From CAZSNH01 sp052388455 (GTDB lineage Bacteria; Pseudomonadota; Alphaproteobacteria; Rhizobiales; Hyphomicrobiaceae): a stretch of DNA of 15,638 nucleotides. Where the stretch lies: assembly GCA_052388455.1 (NCBI GenBank), contig JBQTIA010000020.1, positions 1 through 15,638 on the forward strand, written 5' to 3'. Under the pieces are notes generated by a model that saw only the letters and a program-made list of their open reading frames with translations, searched no databases and was not told the origin of the DNA. How positions within the stretch are numbered: the stretch's first letter is position 1; each line of letters starts with the position of its first letter. The translations under genes were made by a program, and so were the position numbers. Of the stretch, positions 1 to 8,655 are shown piece by piece.

Positions 1-2696
<2,696 letters not shown>

Positions 2697-2731
2697 GTTT
2701 CAGAAAACTACACAACCGCTGCCCCATCGAT

Positions 2732-2750
2732 GGTCGGGCCAAGCCCAACC
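2732..2750. repeat. Small imperfect hairpin upstream of the metH C-part
   Basis: The arms GGTCGGGC and GCCCAACC face each other across three bases and pair with one G-T wobble. It lies in the 65-bp gap between the vapC stop and the metH C-part start. The GGTTGGGC arm resembles the GGTTGGGT arm of the palindromic repeats at 4523 and 15530, so this could be a decayed fragment of that family. No T-run follows, so it is not a convincing terminator. Confidence 0.3.
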
Positions 2751-2761
2751 ATGACAGCCTC

Positions 2762-2799
2762 TCACCCATGCACGAACGGCTCCAGCCCCGAGAGCCGCA
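2762..2799. repeat. 38-bp direct repeat, copy 1 (3' end of vapC)
   Basis: This is identical base for base to 3430-3467. Read on the minus strand it encodes RLSGLEPFVHG and a TGA stop, here as the last 11 residues of VapC. Weaker similarity continues about 8 bp past the stop (2754-2761 against 3421-3429, one mismatch and one indel). RLSGLEP is a conserved MetH motif at the boundary of the homocysteine and folate domains, so the metH copy is the original and this one is the duplicate. Confidence 0.95.
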
Positions 2800-3181
2800 G
2801 CTGCTTCAATGGCCGCGCCGTCGAAATGACTTCGAAGTCGCGATCTTCGTGAACCAATGGAACGTCATGCTCCAATGCGATCTGCGCGATACAGCAGTCC
2901 ACGATGCTTCGGATGGTTTGGCCTTGACGGCGCAGCTCGTAGTAAATTCGCGCGGCCCCCCGCCATGTTGTCGACTCCGGTTGCAGAAGCCGACGCTCGC
3001 CCAGATACTCGGTCAGCTTCTGCCAATCGGCGTCATCCTTGGCACCCACGAGTAGCTCCAGTTCCGAAAACCTGGAAATGACGATCTCCCGATCTCCGGC
3101 CAGATCAAGCAACTGCTGCGCCTTGCCGCCACTTCGATCCCGCAGCACCGAAACAAGCACTGAGGTCTCAATCAGGATCAT
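2762..3181 (-). CDS. vapC: VapC-like PIN-domain toxin (endoribonuclease)
   Basis: This 139-residue PIN-domain protein matches the usual VapC size. VapC toxins are Mg-dependent RNases that cut tRNA or rRNA and are held inactive by VapB. The acidic metal-site residues appear to be E5 (in ILIETSV, where most VapCs have Asp), E40/E42, D95 (VDCCIAQ) and D113/D115 (HEDRDF). A Glu in ETS is a variant I recall from other rhizobial-type VapCs, so it need not mean loss of activity. Its start overlaps the vapB end by 14 bp, indicating translational coupling. Typical VapCs end shortly after the DRDF strand. Here residues 129-139 (RLSGLEPFVHG) are not PIN sequence but come from the 38-bp repeat copied from metH, which also supplies the stop codon. 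Whether this tail affects toxin folding cannot be judged from sequence. Confidence 0.9.
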   Translation of the reverse strand: MILIETSVLVSVLRDRSGGKAQQLLDLAGDREIVISRFSELELLVGAKDDADWQKLTEYLGERRLLQPESTTWRGAARIYYELRRQGQTIRSIVDCCIAQIALEHDVPLVHEDRDFEVISTARPLKQLRLSGLEPFVHG

Positions 3182-3383
3182 GCCGTGAGAACCTCAGCGC
3201 CTTGGGATCGTATCCCTCGTGGAATTCGACCTTGCCGACAAGGTCGAGCAGATCCCTGTTTTTACGGCGTGCCGCAACGGACTTTCGAAGCATGCTTTCG
3301 ACGGCCGCTCTCTCGTCCACTTCGCCCGTCAACTCTTGAGCGGCCCGGACGAGCTCATCGTCAATCTGAAGCGTTTTATCCAT
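3168..3383 (-). CDS. vapB: VapB-like antitoxin
   Basis: This 71-residue protein directly precedes and overlaps vapC. The N-terminal half (MDKTLQIDDELVRAAQELTG) fits a ribbon-helix-helix DNA-binding fold. The C-terminal half (GKVEFHEGYDPKALR) has the form of the VapB segment that wraps the partner PIN domain, with an acidic/aromatic stretch ending in an Arg able to reach the active site. A GAGG-type ribosome binding site sits about 7 bases before the ATG. VapB normally binds its own promoter with VapC and represses it. Only 46 bp separate its start from the metH N-part stop, so any private promoter must be short or lie inside metH. By hand count about 63% of codons end in G or C, against about 89% in metH, which supports acquisition from elsewhere. 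Confidence 0.88.
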   Translation of the reverse strand: MDKTLQIDDELVRAAQELTGEVDERAAVESMLRKSVAARRKNRDLLDLVGKVEFHEGYDPKALRFSRHDPD

Positions 3384-3429
3384 CGTGTTGCCTCAACGGA
3401 CAGGACTCCGGACGTCTACCACAGTCTCG

Positions 3430-4491
<1,062 letters not shown>

Positions 4492-4522
4492 GGTGTCTCT
4501 CAATTGCAGGTTGGCACTTGTC

Positions 4523-4616
4523 GGTTGGGTCGAGCCATGGCGAGACCCAACACTTGAATTCGGAGCCTGTCTCGTTGGGTCTCGGCCGAGTGCAGGGCGG
4601 CCTCTACCCAACCTAC
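4523..4616. repeat. Palindromic repeat, copy A (two hairpins), between metF and the metH N-part
   Basis: Two consecutive inverted repeats are visible: GTTGGGTC (4524-4531) with GACCCAAC (4544-4551), and GTTGGGT (4574-4580) with ACCCAAC (4606-4612). The element ends ACCCAACCTAC. The same layout recurs at 15530-15604. Short palindromes of the type GTAGGTTGGGT...ACCCAAC are, from memory, dispersed in many proteobacterial genomes. The right end overlaps metF: its TAG stop (4613-4615) is part of the terminal CTAC. The hairpins lie in the presumed operon transcript and could act on mRNA stability or attenuation. Confidence 0.8.
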
Positions 4617-5542
4617 GAGTTCACCGCCCGCTTCTCGAGCGGCGCGGCCTTCAACGGCCTGAGCCCCAGGAGATGGCAGATCGCATAGACGAGATCGGCG
4701 CGGTTCAGCGTGTAGAAGTGGAACGTCTTGATGCCTTCGTCGACGAGGCCCATGGCCTGCTCTGTCGCTACCGCCGCGGCAACCAGATGCGTCGTGGCGG
4801 GATCGTCGTCGAGCCCCTCGAAGCGGCGCGCCAGCCAGGCCGGCACCGACGCGCCCGCGCGAACGGCGAAGCCCGCTACCTGCCGGAAATTGTGAATGGG
4901 CACCAGCCCCGGCGTGATCGGCACCCAGATGCCGGCTGCCCGCGCCCGCTCCAGAAAGCGCAGGAAATGCGCGTTGTCGAAGCTGAACTGCGTGATGATG
5001 CGATCGGCGCCGGCGTCCACCTTGGCCTTGAGGTTGTCCATGTCGGCGGCGAGCGAAAGGCTCTCGGGATGCTTTTCGGGATAGCCGCCGACCGAGACCT
5101 CGAACTGTCCGAGCTTCTTGATGCCGGCGACCAGATCGGCGGCGTTCTTGTAGCCGCCGGGATGGGGTTCGTAACGCGAGCCGACGCCGGCGGGGGGATC
5201 ACCGCGGAGCGCCACGATGTGGCGCACGCCGGCTTTGGCGTAGCCCGTCACCACCTCGTCGACCTCGGCCTTCGAGGCGTCGACGCAGGTGAGATGCGCC
5301 GCCGGTCGCATCGCCGTCTCCCTGATGATGCGTGATACGGTGGTGTGCGTGCGCTCCCGGGTCGAACCGCCGGCCCCGTAGGTGACCGAGACGAACTCGG
5401 GAGCGAGCGGCGCCAGCCGCTCGATCGAGGTCCACAGCGCTTCTTCCATCTTCGGCGTCTTCGGCGGGAAGAACTCGAAGGAGACCTCGATGTCGCCGGC
5501 CCCGAGCAACCGGCTCCTTCGCTCGCGCGGTTCGGCTGTCAT
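4613..5542 (-). CDS. metF: 5,10-methylenetetrahydrofolate reductase
   Basis: MetF reduces 5,10-methylene-THF to 5-methyl-THF with FAD and NAD(P)H and so supplies the methyl donor for the MetH genes that follow. The 309-residue length is normal for bacterial MetF (E. coli about 296). Recognisable elements are SFEFFPPKT with the catalytic Glu at residue 23, VTYGAGGST (53-61), ALRGDPP (111-117) with the flavin-site Asp, GGYPEKHPES and ITQFSFD. The ATG shares a 4-bp ATGA overlap with the stop of the upstream regulator-methyltransferase gene, a sign of translational coupling and co-regulation. The stop codon is contributed by the edge of the palindromic repeat at 4523-4616. Confidence 0.96.
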   Translation of the reverse strand: MTAEPRERRSRLLGAGDIEVSFEFFPPKTPKMEEALWTSIERLAPLAPEFVSVTYGAGGSTRERTHTTVSRIIRETAMRPAAHLTCVDASKAEVDEVVTGYAKAGVRHIVALRGDPPAGVGSRYEPHPGGYKNAADLVAGIKKLGQFEVSVGGYPEKHPESLSLAADMDNLKAKVDAGADRIITQFSFDNAHFLRFLERARAAGIWVPITPGLVPIHNFRQVAGFAVRAGASVPAWLARRFEGLDDDPATTHLVAAAVATEQAMGLVDEGIKTFHFYTLNRADLVYAICHLLGLRPLKAAPLEKRAVNS

Positions 5543-6561
5543 GAGGCGGTCCTTTCCAGTTGCCGCGGGTCGGGCCGACCCTGCGGAGGGTTTGAACGAA
5601 GCGGCTTCTCGGCGAGCCAGAGCGTCACCGTCAGTTTTTCCGTGCCCTCACGTGAGGGCGGTGTCAGATCGGCCGTGGTTTGAACAACGAGGCCGGCGTC
5701 GGCGAGCCACTGGTGCACGGCATCCCACGAAAATCCGAGCCGCTCGTGGGCGTGCGACTGGCGCAGGAACTCCTGTTCGTGCGGCGCGAAATCGACGACG
5801 AGGAGTTTTCCGCCGGCCAGCAGCACGCGCGCCGCCTCGCGGATGGCGGTCTGCGGTTCCGAGAGGTAGTGCAGCACCTGATGCATCACCACCGCGTCCG
5901 CCACCTGGTCGCCGAGCGGGAGGTGATAGAGGTCGCCGTGGCGGACCTGGGCGCGGGCGAGGCCGGCCCCGGTCAGCTTGGCGCGGGCGAGCGTCAGCAT
6001 CGGCTGGTTGAGGTCGAAGCCGAGCCCGCGTTCGTAGCGGTCCGCGAACAGCTCCAGCGTGCGGCCGGTTCCGGTGCCGAGGTCGACCAGCAGCTTGAAC
6101 GGTCCGGGGCCGAGCGCCCGCAGCATCGCCCCTTCCACCTCGCGCTCGGCTATATGCATCACGCGCAGCCGGTCCCATTCGGCGGCATGGGTGCGGAAAT
6201 AGACCTGCGCCGATTGCTCGCGATCCCGCTTCAGAGTTTCCGCATGGTCGCGGTCGCGCACGATGATCGGGTCGCTGGCATCGGCGGCGTCGAGCAGTCG
6301 CAGCGTCAGCCGCCCGCCGTCGGTCCGGTCCGAGACGTGGAAATAAACCCAGCTCCCGTCGCGGAACCGCTCGACGAGGCCGGCTTCAGACAGAAGTTTG
6401 AGATGCCGGCTGATGCGTGGCTGGCTCTGGCCGAGAATCTCGGTCAGATCCTTGACTGTCAGCTCGCCGCCCCGCAGCAGCAGCAGGATGCGCAGCCGCG
6501 TGGGCTCGGCGGCCGCCTTCAGGGCTGAAACGAGGTTGCGCATGTCGAGTGTGACGGACAT
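5539..6561 (-). CDS. ArsR-family regulator fused to a SAM-dependent methyltransferase (SahR-like candidate)
   Basis: Two domains are clear. Residues 1-80 form an ArsR-type winged helix (LKAAAEPTRLRILLLL, then SQPRISRHLKLLSEAGLVERFRD as the recognition helix and wing). No metal-binding CXC is seen, so it is not a metal sensor. Residues about 120-320 form a class I methyltransferase with motif I VDLGTGTGRTLEL and acidic loop GLGFDLNQ. ArsR-like regulators that sense S-adenosylhomocysteine and control met genes (SahR) are known in Proteobacteria, and this gene's place at the head of metF-metH fits that role. The ligand and any methylation activity are inference. The frame opens at an ATG at 6573, but that codon lies inside the -10 box and operator, so the ATG at 6561 (5th codon) is the better start, giving 340 residues. 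Confidence 0.88.
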   Translation of the reverse strand: MSVTLDMRNLVSALKAAAEPTRLRILLLLRGGELTVKDLTEILGQSQPRISRHLKLLSEAGLVERFRDGSWVYFHVSDRTDGGRLTLRLLDAADASDPIIVRDRDHAETLKRDREQSAQVYFRTHAAEWDRLRVMHIAEREVEGAMLRALGPGPFKLLVDLGTGTGRTLELFADRYERGLGFDLNQPMLTLARAKLTGAGLARAQVRHGDLYHLPLGDQVADAVVMHQVLHYLSEPQTAIREAARVLLAGGKLLVVDFAPHEQEFLRQSHAHERLGFSWDAVHQWLADAGLVVQTTADLTPPSREGTEKLTVTLWLAEKPLRSNPPQGRPDPRQLERTAS

Positions 6562-6596
6562 GGTCAATAGCATATAAAGATATGTTTATGTGTCAA
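6561..6596 (-). promoter_or_regulatory. Promoter of the regulator-metF-metH operon, possibly leaderless
   Basis: On the minus strand a perfect -35 TTGACA (6591-6596) is followed after 16 bp by a -10-like TATGCT (6569-6574). The expected start of transcription, about 7 bases further, falls at or next to the A of the ATG at 6561. No Shine-Dalgarno sequence precedes that ATG, so the message may be leaderless. Confidence 0.6.
6571..6592. promoter_or_regulatory. 22-bp palindromic operator, likely for the ArsR-methyltransferase
   Basis: The half-sites CATATAAAGAT and ATGTTTATGTG are inverted copies matching at 9 of 11 positions. The AT-rich island stands out in GC-rich DNA. It fills the space between the -35 and -10 boxes, so a bound dimer would block RNA polymerase. 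An AT-rich palindrome with AAAGAT half-sites agrees with what I remember of SahR-type sites, but I cannot verify that here. The simplest reading is autoregulation of the operon. Confidence 0.65.
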
Positions 6597-6735
6597 GTCG
6601 AATGATGTCGCATCAATCGCGCCTGCTGGGACGATCCTTTACCGGCGGGTAAGCCTGACGCACTACGCTCCCCGGCGACCCGCCTCCCGTTCTCCATCCG
6701 CTCCCGCCGCTCATCCACCCATCCAGCGAGACGCC

Positions 6736-7401
6736 ATGCGAATTTCCGCGATTGAAGCGATCGTGCCGCCGTCCTTGCCCGAAACCCTCCCCATCCACCT
6801 GACGCAGAAGCCCTCTCCCGTCGCCGCCGTCCTCAAGCTGATGGTGCTGCTGCCGGCGACGCTCGCCCTGCTGGTGCCGTTTCTGCTGGTCGGTAAGGCG
6901 CTCGCGGCGGATGCCGGCGTGCGGGCCGCATTGATGGAGCGTCCTGCTCTCGTCGGGCAGATCATCATCGGGCTCGCCTTCTGGGCGGTACTCTTCGCCT
7001 GGCCGCTGAAGCGTCTGATCGACGGGCTGACCCAGAGCCGCACCCTATCGATCGACCGGACGAGCGTGACGATCCGCCAGAACTCCCTGTTCGGCCACCA
7101 GATTTGGTCCGTTCCCCTGGGCAGCTACAGCGGCGTGATCCACCATGTCCGCGCCTCGCTGTCGGGTCTCAGGCAGGAGCTGATCCTGGCCCATCCCGAG
7201 CACGACAATTCGATCCTGCTGACCCATGCGCCCCGCATTTCCGCCGAGGAGATCGCCCGTGTGTCGGCACTGCTCGGCCAGACCGAGATGCCGTCGCATG
7301 CCATCTACCGGCCCATGTCCTGGCATGGAGCCCGCCGGGCGAGGCGGGAGACGCCGGTGCCGGCGGCTCCGGCGTCCACTCCGATAGCCGAGGCTGCCTG
7401 A
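6736..7401 (+). CDS. Two-helix membrane protein of unknown function
   Basis: I do not recognise a named family. The 221-residue protein has an N-terminal tail of about 30 residues, two hydrophobic helices (about 31-55 and 72-93), then a soluble part of about 100 residues with alternating strands (TLSIDRTSVTIRQNS, WSVPLGSYSGVIHHV, QELILAHPEHDNSILL). This resembles the bacterial PH-like domain found behind paired helices in small membrane proteins. An Ala/Pro-rich C-terminal tail follows. Third positions are strongly G/C, which supports coding. It is divergent from the met operon, with 174 bp between starts, and it precedes the MlaC-like gene on the same strand by 204 bp. The ribosome binding site is weak. 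The start ATG is the first in the open frame. Confidence 0.75.
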   Translation: MRISAIEAIVPPSLPETLPIHLTQKPSPVAAVLKLMVLLPATLALLVPFLLVGKALAADAGVRAALMERPALVGQIIIGLAFWAVLFAWPLKRLIDGLTQSRTLSIDRTSVTIRQNSLFGHQIWSVPLGSYSGVIHHVRASLSGLRQELILAHPEHDNSILLTHAPRISAEEIARVSALLGQTEMPSHAIYRPMSWHGARRARRETPVPAAPASTPIAEAA

Positions 7402-7605
7402 GCGGCATTCCGTGCTCGCATGTGACGAACTCAAGACGGCGCTGCCGAGACACCGGCAACAACACGACCTTTGACGGGCGGCGAGCGGCATGATTTCGTA
7501 TTGCGAGTTGTAGCGGGGACGGAGCGGCTTCGACGCCAGCGGCCAAAGTTGTGCCGCGGTCTGGCGCCAGGGTCGCTGAAGAACACTGCCGGGAGCATTC
7601 GACTT

Positions 7606-8208
7606 ATGCCCATCTCATCGACCTTGCGCCGTCCACACTGGCGTGCGCACCGCCTGTTGACCACGCTGGCCACCGCCGTATTTTCGCTGGCGGCGAGTGT
7701 CGGCGCGGTATTTGCCGAAACGCCGGCCGCCTACATGCAGCGGGTCGCCAACGAGCTGATGGCCGCCGCCCGCACGGGATCGTCGAGTTCCATGGCCGCC
7801 GTCATCCGTGCGCATGCCGACGTGCCGAGCATCGGTCTCACCGCGCTCGGCTCATACCGCGAGCGGCTCCCGCAATCGGACCGCCCCGCCTACTACAACG
7901 GCATGATCAACTTCATCGCCCGCTACGGTGCCAAGGAAGCGCCCAAGTATCCGGTCGGCAAGGCGGTGATGGTCGGACAGTCAGCCGCCAACTCGGTGAC
8001 CAGCTATGTCGACAGCCGCGTCACGCTGCGGGACGGCGCGACCTACGACGTGCGCTGGGTGATCAACCGGCGTGGCGGCACCTACAAGGTCCGCGATGCC
8101 GAGGTCATCGGGTTCCGCATGACCTCTTTCCTCGACACCATGTTTCAGAACTACATCGGCGAGAACGGCGGCAATCCCAAAGCCCTCGTCATCGCGCTGA
8201 ATCGATAA
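7606..8208 (+). CDS. MlaC/Ttg2D-family periplasmic phospholipid-binding protein
   Basis: This 200-residue protein has an N-terminal export signal: basic RRPHWRAHR, a hydrophobic stretch (about 17-36) and a likely cut after AVFA. The mature part has MlaC/Ttg2D features: an N-terminal helix pair (YMQRVANELMAAAR), RYGAKEAPKYPVG, VDSRVTLRDGATYDVRWVINRRGGTYKVRDAEVIG and VSFL-like FRMTSFLDTMF. MlaC shuttles phospholipids between outer and inner membranes; the related HpnM acts in hopanoid transport. The usual partners (MlaF ATPase, MlaE permease, MlaD) are not in this window, so it is a stand-alone gene. I chose the ATG at 7606, with GGGAG about 10 bases upstream, because it gives a clean signal peptide; the frame opens further upstream at 7471 without signal-like sequence. 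Confidence 0.85.
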   Translation: MPISSTLRRPHWRAHRLLTTLATAVFSLAASVGAVFAETPAAYMQRVANELMAAARTGSSSSMAAVIRAHADVPSIGLTALGSYRERLPQSDRPAYYNGMINFIARYGAKEAPKYPVGKAVMVGQSAANSVTSYVDSRVTLRDGATYDVRWVINRRGGTYKVRDAEVIGFRMTSFLDTMFQNYIGENGGNPKALVIALNR

Positions 8209-8239
8209 ACGTCTTTCCCAAGGTCCCGCCATCGTTCGA

Positions 8240-8260
8240 CATCCCTCGCCGCGTGAGGCC
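8240..8260. repeat. Imperfect direct repeat, copy 1
   Basis: CATCC(C)TCGCCGCG(T/C)GAGGCC is shared with 8556-8575, differing by one extra C and one T/C change. It contains a near-palindrome CCTCGC-CGC-GTGAGG. Confidence 0.6.
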
Positions 8261-8340
8261 ACGTGCGGCGGGGTCCATGTGTCGCGCGACGTCCAACATC
8301 GTGGCGAACATCTGTGATCCGACCACCCTTTGTCCCCACG

Positions 8341-8462
8341 TGTTTCCCGGACGCAGCGTCCTTTGCGCGGCGATCCGGGATCTTTCGCGGCGGCAGGTGT
8401 GCTCCGATTGCGGGACGGGAAGGATCCCGGATCGCTGCGCTCCGCGCCGCGTCCGGGAAACA
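8341..8462. repeat. Large imperfect inverted repeat, about 40-bp arms
   Basis: The left arm (8341-8382) starts TGTTTCCCGGACGC and ends GCGATCCGGGATC. The right arm (8423-8462) is its reverse complement at both ends, with a diverged middle of about 14 bp. The arms are separated by 40 bp. The design (14-bp outer and 13-bp inner matching blocks) resembles the palindromic elements dispersed in rhizobial-type genomes. There is no transposase nearby. Confidence 0.85.
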
Positions 8463-8555
8463 GGAAGAAGAGCGGCGCGCTTGGTCGAAGGCGACGAACG
8501 CGATTGGTGGGCCGCGAGCGTCGTATTCCAGCCGATAGACATTGCGAAAGTCAGT

Positions 8556-8575
8556 CATCCTCGCCGCGCGAGGCC
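8556..8575. repeat. Imperfect direct repeat, copy 2
   Basis: This partner of 8240-8260 contains the clean hairpin CCTCGC-CGC-GCGAGG (8559-8573). Both copies are followed within about 30 bp by GGCGGGG, suggesting they are members of a longer dispersed repeat. Confidence 0.6.
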
Positions 8576-8624
8576 CCTTCAGGCCGAGCAAGGCGGGGAA
8601 CCAGCGTCAGGCCCGGCGCAGCCG

Positions 8625-8650
8625 AAAAAAACCCGTGTCCGGCAGACAAG
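8625..8650 (-). terminator. Weak terminator-like site after the CNB-patatin gene
   Basis: On the minus strand, a few bases after the stop at 8656, a short 4-bp stem (TGTC/GACA, loop CGGCA) is followed by CGGG and seven T residues. The stem is short and offset from the T-run, so the call is tentative. It is the only T-run in this stretch. Confidence 0.3.
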
Positions 8651-8655
8651 CTGTT

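Larger units (their letters stand above)
8209..8655. other. Non-coding stretch made of nested repeats
   Basis: I see no convincing gene in these 447 bp. The centre is a large inverted repeat (8341-8462), flanked by an imperfect direct repeat (8240-8260 and 8556-8575), with a weak terminator-like site near 8625. A minus-strand frame beginning near 8556 starts with protein-like MTDFRNVYRLEYDARG but soon runs into the palindrome and has no recognisable domain. It may be a gene remnant or translated repeat. Confidence 0.7.

Noticed and set aside
3177..3181. E5 in VapC as proof of an inactive toxin
   Set aside because: Glu in place of the first Asp also occurs in intact-looking PIN proteins as I recall, and the other acidic residues are present, so inactivation cannot be claimed.
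6562..6735. B12 or SAM riboswitch ahead of the met operon
   Set aside because: The promoter lies directly at the start codon, leaving no leader for a riboswitch, and I see no B12-box or SAM-aptamer core there.
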